Source of the DNA: Welwitschia mirabilis
Lineage: Eukaryota; Gnetophyta; Gnetopsida; Welwitschiales
NCBI GenBank assembly: GCA_051453625.1
Contig: JBOZIK010000001.1
Coordinates: forward strand, 185,377,663 to 185,411,077
Direction: 5' to 3'
Length of the DNA: 33,415 nt
Position 1 is the stretch's first letter; each line of letters begins with the position of its first letter. Under the pieces are notes generated by a model. The model saw only the letters and a program-made list of their open reading frames with translations, made no database searches and had not been told where the DNA came from. Shown in pieces: positions 22,101 through 29,861 of this stretch. Position numbers and translations under genes: made by a program.

Positions 22101-25100
22101 CACATCTGTGTGAAGAAGTACTTTACTGCCAAGGTGCTAGAAGGAGGGATATTGAAGTTAATGAAGATTCAACCATTAATGAAGATTCAACCAGACAGGA
22201 CTGGAGCACCTCCTTCCCTATGTCTTCAATATCCATGTTTTATTTCATCAACTCGAAGGCCAATAGCGTTTTCATGTCACCATGCAACAGAAAGTAAGTA
22301 TTATCTGAATCAGCCATAGTCAAATGCAAAATGGTTAAGATAACAATTTTCTGGGGTACTTCACTCTTCAGAAGACACTTAGTCATAAGTCATAAGGCAT
22401 AACAACTTTCTAAAAACTGCAATTTCATAAGACTTTGCAATCTATGTTTCTTACTTATACTCTGCCAATCTGCCAAACTTCAATAATATTTTGACAAAAT
22501 GAGCATTTTTCATTTGTTGTACATTGATTTTTTCAATTTTACGAAAAGAAATTGCTTCTAATAACCTCTATCATCAAATATGCAATAATTGTCTAGTACT
22601 ATCTGCAAAAATATGGTGGAAGATTTCTGGTTTTCCATTACAAATCTAAAACCTCATGATCTCATGGATATAGCACCATACTACTAAACAAAAATAAGTA
22701 TTTAGCAGCATTACTTACCTGTTGTAAAGACAAACAAAGATTCTCAGCTGGTGAAACAGTTCTTGCAATCTGAGAAGCAGTCATCTTCTTCAATAACTGC
22801 AAAGCATAGAAGATAGATGTTAACCTCTGCCAATGTATAGTAAGAAGCAAGATCATAGGAGATGTCCACGAGAAGAGCATAGCCGAATTGAAATTGCTGG
22901 TGCAACAATCATAATGATTTCTATACAAATCATATATAAAACACTACATAACAGATCTGGATGATAGCAAGGATGAAACAAACAAACAAAAACATGACAA
23001 TAACTTTAGAGAATACAATACGTACTCCCATCTGCATAACTTTTAAACACATCTGAGGTATTCCATGTTTATATTACTTCTTGTGTGTGTCGTCGTTGTA
23101 TCACCAATAGTTGTCTCTAAGAAATAACCAAAGACTTTTGCTTTGTTAATATGCACCTTATTACATCAATGCAAACCATGTAAATAACAGCCTATGCTTT
23201 GTTGAAGATACATCTAGGTATGAATATAGTTGACTTAAGAAGGCTTAAGGAAAATGTGAAACTCTTTGGAAGCTCAACATCAGTGGCAAACTAGTGGATA
23301 TCATCACTCAACAAGTTAAAATATTAAGCAGATACAAAACTGGCACACGACAAAAAAAATATTAGGCAGATCCAATACTGTCACCCAACAAAAAACTATT
23401 AAGCAGATCCAAATCCTGGAGTCACATCAGCTCCACTTTATGGTCAGAATTAAAAATATAAAATTCAATTCATAACCTTGCTATTTGACAGCTAGCCATG
23501 AATCTTAAACTTTGTTGCTACATTCTCTTCTTTCCTTTTTCCTTTTCTCCTATCCAGTTGTTTATCACACAACCATGACATTCCATCATAATCTTTAACA
23601 CATTACAAGGATATGTGTGTTACTATCTGTTTACGACAATACATTTGAATTAACATAAGGCTTATGCACAGATAAGGCTCTGATCACTTGACCGATAAAC
23701 AATTTCTGTGGATGAATTTTAGTTCATTCTAAGAATTTAGACTCAAACCAATATAGCTTCTAGCTGCAATGTCATATGGCTTCTTTTGGGCACCTATGAA
23801 TCTGCTATATGACACTTAATTCAACTGCCTACCAAGTTGTTTCCTTTTGATTCTGCCAACAAGCATTTTTAAAAGCTTGACATTGGCTTCCTTTACCTTT
23901 CTATCCCAAATGTTGGGTATGTGCTCCCCATACCTAGCCCGACAAGTGAGTAAATATACAAGGGCTCTAGTTCCCACGTAATTCATGGCTTTTGGTGTGA
24001 TGGTAAAGAGCCCAACAATTGTTATCGGAGCCATGGTTGTTGGCTAGTTTTGGGTTCAAGTCTCCCCGATGGCTTCGAGGTTCATGTGAGCACTTGGCAT
24101 GTGGGTCAAGGAGGAGATTGTTGGGTATGCGCTCCCCATACCCAGCCCAACAAGTGGGTAAATATGAAAGTGCTCTACTTCCCACCTAAGTCATGGCTTT
24201 TGGTGTGATGGTAAAAGGCCCAACACCCAACACTCTTCTTAACCTGTTTGACATGGATAATAATGCTCAGAAATCTTCTATGGCATGTGCATTCTCCTTT
24301 CATGAAACAGCTATACCATCCCTGGCAAACATTTTGTAGCTGAGAGAGATAAATCAACTCATAAATCCAAAAGACTGGAGTTTCATGGAGGAACAAGAGC
24401 TTTGTAAGCCTTTGCATATCTACCCAGGACCACCTCATTGCATGGCTCAAAAATTCCAAGATGACACTACCAGCAACATCAAAGCAGTGATTCATGAATG
24501 CAGCAACATCTAAAATCCTTACATCCAAATGTGGCAAAATTTAAATGATTCTTGCCTTGTCAAGTTCCCATTTGTTTTGCCTTTCACAAACGCACCATGC
24601 CACACAATTAGAGATACCATAACAATGTAAGTTAGCTTCATTGAATCATGTTCCATTTGTATCAAATCAATTTGTCGAAGCGGGTAAACAGAAGAGATGC
24701 CTCTTCCATTCATCTCCCAAACCCATAACTGGTGCCAGATTATCTATTCCCAATTATCAGAAGTAGCCACAGAATGGACTCATGGCTGATAGGGTAAAAT
24801 CCTTGCAAAATCGTTAAAACAGATTGTCAGCTTGAGAGTGTTAGGCAATAACACTTGAGTCATCATGCTAAGCTTGATAGTACCAACCACATCCTCTCGA
24901 TCAAAATCCACAACCATTCAGAGAGACTCGAAATGTCCTTTTTCTCTGAATCTCAGCTAAGGAGTTCTCAAGATTGGCAAATGTATTTCCATTTTAGGAA
25001 ATCAACATTGTACCTCGAACTTTAATCATTGGATCTTCTCTTCACCTTCAATACTATACAGAGACTTCAGCCTCACAGGTTCAATGAACCCTCTCCCTTT

Positions 25101-28100
25101 TTCTAAACATTGGGAGCAGAATGACTTCATTCCACCATTCAAAAGAGTAGAAACTAGCATTGCCAATAAATTTTATTTTAACTATAACATATGTAAAGTT
25201 ATCTAAAAGACTTGAATTAAGATCTTATTGCACAAGCACCAGCCTGAAAGGATTGGGAAAGTTAGACCAAATTTTAGTGCTTTCATGATCTCGTTGTGGT
25301 CTTGGTGATGAAGAATTTCCCAAAACTAGCGAGAATTATATGAAAAAACATCTTCTCCAATTCATGTGGTAAATGTTGGGTATGCGCTCCACATGCCCAG
25401 CCCAACAAGTGGGTAAATATAGAGGGTTCCAATTTTCACCTAAGTCATGGCTTTTAGTGTCATGGTAAAGGGCCTAACAATTAGTATCAGAGCCATGGTT
25501 GTTGGCTAGTCTCGGGTTCAAGTCTCCCTGGTGGCTTCCTGGTGCATGTGAGCACTTGGCATGTGGATCGAAGGGGAGATTGTGGCGTGTGCACTCCACA
25601 TGCCCAGCCCGATAAGTGGGTAAATATAGAGCGTTTGAATTTCCACTTAAGTCATGGCTTTTGGTGTCATGGTAAAGGGCCCAACAGTAAGACATGGCTA
25701 AAATAGTGGAGACCTTCAGCATGCCATACAGAAACCACTACCCAAGCTCCATGCATCTCTTTCATGTTTATATCTGATCCTGAAAAAGGGATAACTTAAA
25801 AATCCATAGGGAAGAAAAAAATAGAAACCCCCAGTTCCCAAGCTACCGCTACTGAGCTTCAAGCATAACTTGTTTAGGAAAACAAGCCTTAATGATGCAA
25901 AGTTGGTGGTAAATGCTCCCAAGATGCCTCTGGATGAAGAAAGAAAAAGAAACTAAGGACCTTTTGGCCTCTGCAAGTTAATTAGACATTATGGCATAAA
26001 AATGGAGAATGATGAAGGATGAACGAGTTAAAATGCAAATGACAATGGATCAATTGCCAATGGACATACAGCATCCGCTCGAGTAGTTTCCATTAACAAG
26101 CAAGGACATAACACAGTAAGTTCAAATCAAGTAAATCAAACAATAGATACATGTGATAAAAGGGTTATATATCCTGTTGCCTTTTTTGATGCTCATACTT
26201 TAATTTGGTTCCGTGTGTGTTTGAAATCACCTAAGGATAGCCATATGACTTTGAATTGTGTTGCCCAACCTCATTAATAGGAATGATAACAGAGTGATTC
26301 CTCTAATATCATCAGGTTTTTTCCTCTCATTCTTATATATTCCTATGATGTTGCTTCAAAATCACCTGCCATCGGATTACGTTCCCATTGTTGCTAACAA
26401 GTAACAATGAACCAAGCCTTATCCACAGAGTGAAACTAGTAATTCTTTTCTTGAAATTTGCTCCTACACTAATGACTGTCTTCAAAAGGACAATCTTGGA
26501 GGAGAGTTCTGTCTTTTTGTTCCACATTACCAATAGCCTCTGCTTTTGTTCTCACATGCAAGTCAACATTCCTCGATTTTGTTTGCCTCGTAAGGGGTTT
26601 TTCCTCTATGATATCTTTGAGAAAAGCAACACCTTGCATCCCTAACTGGTTTCTCCCATCTTATATGCCTAGCCATTTCCTTACGAAAGCCCTAATGAAT
26701 ACCAAAAGGTTTAATTTTGCCATACTAAAGCTCTTTACAATCAGAAACAGTAAAATATAATTTTTAAGCCATCATTTTAATATGTTTCCTTCTTAGATTA
26801 CTCAGCTGAAAGGGTTCCCAAAAGAAGCAACGGCAAGAGGTGAAAGTTCCAAAGTGATCACAAATTTATTGTAACTGCTCTTATAATTTGACCTCCATAA
26901 GCATTGCGAATCAATCATGCATGAATATAACAAAAAGGAAAAATCTCTATCTTACAAAACTCTAGAATAGAGAAACAAGTTTATTAAGAACTAAGGACCT
27001 GAACAGAAGCATCCATCAAAAAATACAGACTAAAACAACAATGTTGAGATTATATGATATGCCATTATGCCCCACTATCTTTCTGAAGTCTGCAATGACA
27101 TCATTAGCATTTTTTTCCCTTGATTTAAATGTTGTGGTTCAACTTTAGTTGAAAAAGAGAACTAGTGTCAATGAGCTCCAAATTTTTCAGAAAGCAGTAT
27201 CATGAAAGGAGGGATCCCTATGTTTGATCATGAAAGAGGTCTCTGTAAAACATAGGGAAAACAAAGAAGACATGAGATATGTAATCCTCATTGTCACGAG
27301 GGAAACAGCTTTTTTGCGGACAACAAAAATTGACATTTTATACAGAGTTGAGGCTTAGAAGTGAAATACAATGACGACATACTATTTCTATACCCTCCTG
27401 CAACGTAATTTTACCACCATCCTTAAACAAAGAGAATAGAAGTGAAAGGATAATAACCTGATCTGTAGAAAAACACAAGGAATTCAAAAGCCGGACACAC
27501 CTAGAATTACAAAAAGTCACTTTAGCTTTGGGATGCCGTTGTTAAGTCATATGACACTTAATTCTCACTTTACGAAAAGCAATTTCCTCAATGAAATTAC
27601 CGATTCTTGCATAGATAAAGGAAGGCACACCCGAGTCTTAAACACATGACAATGCTCCCTTGAAAAATAAGGTCTTGCGTCCCTACTGTTAGATTTCGAA
27701 CCTCAAGCTAAGCAATTCTAAACCAAGCCCTTCAATTGGGAGCATTCAAGCTAAAACAATTGTTTAGATAGAGCATTTAAGCCAAAATAGTTTTTTCGAT
27801 CATCTCTAGATGAAGCATCCTCTCTGCCGTGGAATCGTACAATTCGGATTCTACTTCCAAAAAAATGCATGGCAAAGGAGGAAAGAGAACCAAAACTACC
27901 AAGCAGCGGCATTCCGCAAGTGCTAAACCAAATAAGGATATCTGCAAACGAAAGTAAAGGAAAAAGGATTTGCACAAGGAGAAAGCGTACCTTGCTAAGC
28001 AAGATGTTGGGGGAAAGTTGAGAATGGGTGAGGTATCCACCGCAGCAAGGGCAATTGTTCTTGTTACTGAGATGCGTCCGGATGCAGCCATAGCAAAAGT

Positions 28101-28311
28101 TGTGGCCGCATGTGGTGAGAAAGGCGTCTCGGATAACCTGCAAACAAATGGGACACAAAAAGTCCTTGTCCAGTTCCACTTTAGGGTTTGCAGGAGGAAT
28201 ACGAGGGGTCACAGAGTAAGCATTATCTTCGCCAAAGACGTTGTCCGTGTGCGTCTGTGTCTGTGCCTTTACAGAAGGGACTCGGGCGCCCAACGAACCT
28301 CCTGACTCCAT
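11504..28311 (-). CDS. COP1: COP1 E3 ubiquitin ligase, exons 1-6 (N-terminal 385 codons; WD40 part not in window)
   Basis: COP1 is a RING E3 ubiquitin ligase that works with SPA proteins and CUL4-DDB1 to degrade light-signalling factors such as HY5 in darkness. Joining exons 28311-27991, 22796-22719, 20862-20707, 12653-12294, 11887-11712 and 11569-11504 gives a continuous frame. RING: Cys53, Cys56, Cys68, His70, Cys73, Cys76, Cys87, Cys90 (C3HC4, all present). Coiled coil about 134-205 (LLTLLTEKKKKMEQEEAE, then LQYIKEDISSVEKRR). Basic cluster KKRR 298-301 and KRR 316-318 matches the bipartite nuclear signal. TFTRYS-RLRVIAEL leads to the WD40 propeller, which would follow outside the window. 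Arabidopsis COP1 is about 675 residues, so roughly 57 percent is here. All splice sites are intact, so it looks functional up to this point. SPA proteins were considered, but they lack this RING. Confidence 0.95.
11712..11887 (-). CDS. COP1: COP1 exon 5 (second half of nuclear signal, pre-WD40 linker)
   Basis: 176 bp, 58 codons plus 2 bases, phase 2 at the end. FDDLQDCYLQKRR and REGYHAGLDEF...TFTRY are clearly COP1. The middle (GSTLKLWKQCDTLTQMEGAE) differs from the Arabidopsis linker, which is known to vary. Acceptor AACCAG, donor GTATTG. Confidence 0.92.
11888..12293 (-). other. COP1 intron 4 (406 bp)
   Basis: GTAATT to AACCAG, AT-rich, nothing else seen. Confidence 0.88.
12294..12653 (-). 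CDS. COP1: COP1 exon 4 (end of coiled coil, linker, first half of nuclear signal)
   Basis: 360 bp, 120 codons, phase 0 on both sides. Starts VQADLQYIKEDISSVEKRRS, the end of the coiled coil, followed by LYKARERYFKKL and a low-complexity Ser/Asn/Gln-rich linker. It ends with GLTIAKKRRVLAQ, where KKRR is the first half of the bipartite nuclear localisation signal. Acceptor TGACAG, donor GTAATT. Confidence 0.94.
13552..13556. repeat. Target-site duplication of copia E, left copy (AAATT)
   Basis: AAATT directly before the LTR end at 13557 equals AAATT at 19994-19998 directly after the other LTR end. Confidence 0.85.
14026..14703. mobile_element. Insertion of about 700 bp in the LTR of copia E, foldback-like with GACTC motifs
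   Basis: Present in the 3' LTR of E but not in its 5' LTR. The arms carry inverted similarities: CTCTTTGACTTGTTG at about 14105-14121 against the reverse complement CACCAAGTCAAAGAG at about 14620-14634, and AACTCGCAAATC near 14056 against GATTTGTGAGTT near 14669. GAGTC/GACTC occurs seven times. A perfect 11-bp hairpin lies at 14439-14449/14463-14473. No coding frame. It could be a decayed MITE or foldback element; no clean terminal inverted repeat or target duplication could be fixed. Confidence 0.5.
14439..14473. other. Perfect 11-bp inverted repeat (hairpin)
   Basis: CCTTTGATAAA at 14439-14449 and its reverse complement TTTATCAAAGG at 14463-14473, with a 13-base loop, close to the middle of the foldback-like insertion. 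Confidence 0.8.
14850..15745 (-). pseudogene. copia E RNase H, split by solo LTR D
   Basis: From right to left: TSLSTTEAEYIDVMEAKKEM (about 15645-15580) contains the conserved TEAEY. NSQSALPLTKNFAYHSRK (about 15520-15468) is the D-S-Q-S-A-x-x-L-x-K-N block, with Asp replaced by Asn. A frame change leads to KHIDVKYNFIRDVEVK up to 15411. After the LTR the frame resumes as DKFGTRHNLADFLTKAIYRA (about 14930-14870), the C-terminal block. Only decayed sequence; no activity expected. Confidence 0.8.
14952..15410 (-). repeat. Solo LTR, copy D of the TGTTGATATG copia family, nested in element E
   Basis: This 459-bp LTR on the minus strand is flanked by the perfect 5-bp duplication ATCTT (14947-14951 and 15411-15415). 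No internal sequence is present, so it is a solo LTR left by LTR-LTR recombination. RNase H coding sequence of element E resumes on the far side, showing that D inserted into E. Confidence 0.93.
16139..16328. repeat. CT/CA microsatellite with an assembly gap
   Basis: CT repeats followed by a (CA)n tract that degrades into CACG variants up to 16240, ten N at 16243-16252, and a second (CA)n run at about 16308-16328. The tracts probably come from one locus split by misassembly, see the 55-bp repeat around the gap. Confidence 0.9.
16253..16414. repeat. 55-bp exact direct repeat beside the 10-N gap
   Basis: 16253-16307 is identical to 16360-16414 (starts ttttagccttcaaac). The first copy starts exactly at the gap edge, which points to an assembly error around the microsatellite rather than to a biological repeat. 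Confidence 0.85.
17109..18510 (-). pseudogene. copia E protease, GAG-pre-integrase and integrase, broken
   Basis: From right to left: protease motif DSGASFH near 18465-18485 after an in-frame stop (PDVWI-stop-DSGA). GAG-pre-integrase block around 18070-18130 (WHK, stop, LGHLSEKGL). The integrase first block FVTFIDDCCRKGWLYSLK at about 17880-17825 gives the first catalytic Asp. The core further on is decayed (QNEV/NHF-type blocks near 17640-17580). The integrase C-terminus is MEHARKCVLLGYGEEESGYR at about 17405-17340. Domain order is normal for copia. Confidence 0.78.
18511..19440 (-). pseudogene. copia E gag, broken
   Basis: The clearest part is the zinc knuckle at about 18690-18630: KGHIQKDCWQLQDEQKQK preserves the Gly-His and last Cys, but the second Cys has become Phe and a stop lies inside the knuckle. 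A charged tail GNDKEDTAFEDKTQIG follows toward the protease. Upstream, to about 19440, only scattered gag-like blocks remain. The plus-strand open frame at 18513-18929 is the antisense shadow of this gag. Confidence 0.65.
19495..19506 (-). other. Primer-binding site of copia E
   Basis: Minus strand TGATATCAGAAC, two to three changes from TGGTATCAGAGC, two bases from the 5' LTR end. Confidence 0.75.
19509..19993 (-). repeat. 5' LTR of copia E
   Basis: A 485-bp LTR starting TGTTATACTGTGAAGCCAAA on the minus strand (19993) and ending ...TTGATA at 19509, where the 3' LTR ends TTAGCA. It is followed outside by AAATT (19994-19998), the target duplication. It contains a pyrimidine-rich tract at about 19901-19926. 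Confidence 0.85.
20707..20862 (-). CDS. COP1: COP1 exon 3 (first part of coiled coil)
   Basis: 156 bp, 52 codons, phase 0 on both sides. It encodes GAEVSVKELDSLLTLLTEKK and continues through MEQEEAETNMEILLDFLQRL to ELNE. This is the best conserved part relative to Arabidopsis COP1 and forms the helix that pairs with SPA proteins. Acceptor AAGCAG, donor GTATGC. Confidence 0.95.
20863..22718 (-). other. COP1 intron 2 (1856 bp)
   Basis: GTAAGT to AAGCAG. AT-rich; no gene or complete element seen. Positions 22157-22193 contain a short tandem duplication (ttaatgaagattcaacca twice). Confidence 0.85.
22719..22796 (-). CDS. COP1: COP1 exon 2
   Basis: 78 bp, 26 codons, phase 0 on both sides. It encodes LLKKMTASQIARTVSPAENL..., corresponding to the segment after the RING that in Arabidopsis reads LLKKTSARHV and also belongs to the cytoplasmic localisation region. 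Acceptor TTTGCAG, donor GTAAGT. Too short for an ORF scan; found by joining frames. Confidence 0.92.
23911..24225 (+). mobile_element. Miniature LTR retrotransposon (TRIM-like), copy 1
   Basis: 315 bp in all. LTRs of 107 bp at 23911-24017 and 24119-24225, both beginning TGTTGGGTATG and ending CCCAACA, differ at about a dozen positions. Between them lie 101 bp with a primer-binding site (TGTTATCGGAGC, 24020-24031, against TGGTATCAGAGC) and a polypurine tract (AAGGAGGAGAT, 24108-24118) right before the second LTR. There is no room for coding sequence, so it must have used proteins of another element. Target duplication is imperfect: CCCAA occurs one base before the left LTR and directly after the right LTR. 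Lies antisense in COP1 intron 1. Confidence 0.85.
24226..25373. other. Intron 1 segment between the two TRIM copies
   Basis: 1148 bp. On the minus strand two adjoining frames (24713-24519 and 24537-24230) are open for 64 and about 100 codons. They show no motif I can name, and interspersed stops on both sides suggest decayed sequence of unknown origin. Confidence 0.35.
25374..25686 (+). mobile_element. Miniature LTR retrotransposon (TRIM-like), copy 2
   Basis: 313 bp. LTRs of 106 bp at 25374-25479 and 25581-25686 flank a 101-bp internal region with primer-binding site TAGTATCAGAGC (25482-25493, one mismatch) and purine tract GAAGGGGAGAT (25570-25580). The same family as copy 1, in the same orientation. 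The flanks GTAAA (25369-25373) and GTAAG (25687-25691) match at four of five bases, a decayed target-site duplication, so this copy inserted independently. No coding capacity. Confidence 0.88.
27991..28311 (-). CDS. COP1: COP1 exon 1 (RING finger)
   Basis: 107 codons, phase 0 at the end. The ATG at 28311-28309 has a favourable context (AAGATGG). Residues 1-47 are a poorly conserved leader, then LDKDFLCPIC opens the RING. The spacing C-x2-C-x11-C-x1-H-x2-C-x2-C-x10-C-x2-C is exactly that of plant COP1. The exon ends after NILLSK with donor GTACGC (27990 downward). An open frame continues past the donor but loses all similarity, which supports the splice site. Confidence 0.94.
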
Positions 28312-28704
28312 CTTCTGAGCTCAGAAGGCAACACAGAGGAGCACTAGCATCTCTGTTGTGAGAAAAGGGAAAGAAAAGGAAGAAGAATGCAAATGTAAGG
28401 GTGACACTGTCCCACGACGACGTGAATCGGATCTAGTGTAGTATTGAGAAGCAGTGCCGTGGAGGTGGAAGTAATGTGAGGCTGTGCGTCGCCAACTGAT
28501 TTTGTGGGGAGATGCGTCATGCTTCCTTCTCCACCAATCTTTTTGCCTTCTTTCTCTTCCAAGTTTTGTCTGGATGGACGTTCCTTTCCTGCCTGGCATT
28601 CTTGATCGCTACATTAGAGGGGTTTAGTGTATTTTCTACTTCACCTACAATTTCTAATCATAGTCAAGAAAGTAAAACATACTTAATGAAACTGAGCTCA
28701 AGCA
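28312..28704 (-). promoter_or_regulatory. COP1 5' leader / proximal promoter with upstream ORFs
   Basis: Between the COP1 ATG and the upstream TE relic. The minus strand has a CT-rich tract near 28360-28390, typical of plant 5' leaders. A CACGTCGTCGTG motif lies at 28424-28413; ACGT cores are bound by bZIP factors such as HY5, which is known to regulate COP1. Upstream ATGs occur at 28350, 28520 and 28599. No convincing TATA box was seen. Transcription start unknown. Confidence 0.55.
28321..28350 (-). other. 9-codon upstream ORF in the COP1 leader
   Basis: ATG at 28350 opens MLVLLCVAF and stops at TGA 28323-28321, nine bases before the COP1 ATG. An in-frame ATG at 28599 would extend it to 92 codons with the same stop, if the mRNA starts that far up. 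Another frame (ATG 28520, 58 codons) ends at 28344. Confidence 0.4.
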
Positions 28705-29861
28705 ATTAAAAAAACTTTAGTAGATTCCAAAAAGTATGTAAAATTGTTGTGATTTTCTAAAATATCCTTTTATATAATGAAAAGTTAGTAAAGTAGAGGT
28801 TTTTCTTATAAAGTAGGTTTAAAAAACTAAGGTTGAAAATAAGGATATCTTGATGTAAATTATAGTATGAGAAGAAGAAGATAATAATAATAAGAAAATT
28901 AAGTTGTAGTTCTCTTTAGTATGATGATATGGCAACTTCGTGAAATAACAAACATAGTTTAGCCATGAAATCATTGATAAAAGTTAATTAGAATTTATTA
29001 AAAATGAACTAATCCATGACAACATCATCCTTCCTAATGAGATTGTCAGATCTAACATTCACAGAACAACCAACTATTTTCTTTTAAAATTAAATATAGT
29101 AAAAGGTTTTTTATTCATTTCAATGGGAAACCATATTACATTGCTTAGAAAAGAGAGGAATCAATTAGATCCTAACCTATTTTTGTCAAATTTATAACGA
29201 AAGTGATTCACTTAAATGGAGAACATCATGATTACTTCCAACCTCGCATAAGACTAAGGTAACAAGATCCACTTTTCTGTCCCTCTTTGTTATAGTATTG
29301 TAACTCTTTAATCTTAGCAACTAATGCAAAGGTCTTTTCAAAATTAATTCTCTCCTCCTGATTCAACCCCTTTGCTATTAATCTCTCTTTGTTTGTTTAC
29401 CATTGTATTAGCTTCATTATTTTGTTTCTAAATACCTTTTTGTTCTAATGACGGATCTATCAATTGGTTTGGAACCAACTCCCATACATTACATGTCTCA
29501 AATTAATCGAGTTCCTTTGGCATGGTATGCATCCAGCTATCATCATTTTCTACTTCTTTGAGGTTCTTAGATCCTGTCTATGAGAAATAAGTATTATAAG
29601 CACATTTCTCCTTAGCATATTTCCTTGTCTTCCCATCGTTGTAAGAACTTCCAATTATGTTACTGGTGGAATGTGCCCTTTTAAGTCTTGTGAGTGTGAT
29701 GTTTTTAACTATTATACTCATTGTTAGTCTCTAATTGAGACTTACACATCCTTGGTGACCTTTTGTTTCTTGTCCTTGTCTTCATCCTATAAGTAAACAT
29801 TTTGAAAATTGGTGTCATCCACTTTAACATTAATGGTTTCTTCTATTTTTAATGTCCTTTT
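28705..29861. repeat. Tandem duplication inside copia F, unit 1
   Basis: 1157 bp, repeated at 29862 with roughly nine-tenths identity by eye. It covers the integrase-RT junction and the RT N-terminal part of F, antisense. It contains the AATAATAATAAG run near 28882. Confidence 0.88.

Larger units (their letters stand above)
22797..27990 (-). other. COP1 intron 1 (5194 bp)
   Basis: Bounded by GTACGC and TTTGCAG on the minus strand. It holds two miniature LTR elements (23911-24225 and 25374-25686), both opposite in orientation to COP1. From 25687 to 27990 and from 22797 to 23910 only AT-rich intron sequence was seen, with no recognisable domain. Confidence 0.9.

Noticed and set aside
23993-24063. 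tRNA gene or tRNA-derived SINE
   Set aside because: A and B box-like words are present, but spacing is too wide and no cloverleaf can be drawn; the LTRs, primer site and polypurine tract explain the unit better.
23911-25686. Cassandra element (5S-containing TRIM)
   Set aside because: LTRs are only about 106 bp and show no 5S rRNA-like sequence.
25716-25922. Minus-strand open frame of 68 codons next to TRIM copy 2
   Set aside because: No start-site or family evidence; possibly decayed sequence, not strong enough to call a gene.
26388-26645. Plus-strand open frame of 85 codons in intron 1
   Set aside because: No recognisable domain and no supporting context; composition is that of intron sequence.
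27751-27990. Extension of COP1 exon 1 as an unspliced 186-codon protein
   Set aside because: Similarity to COP1 stops exactly at a GTACGC donor and resumes in phase at exon 2.
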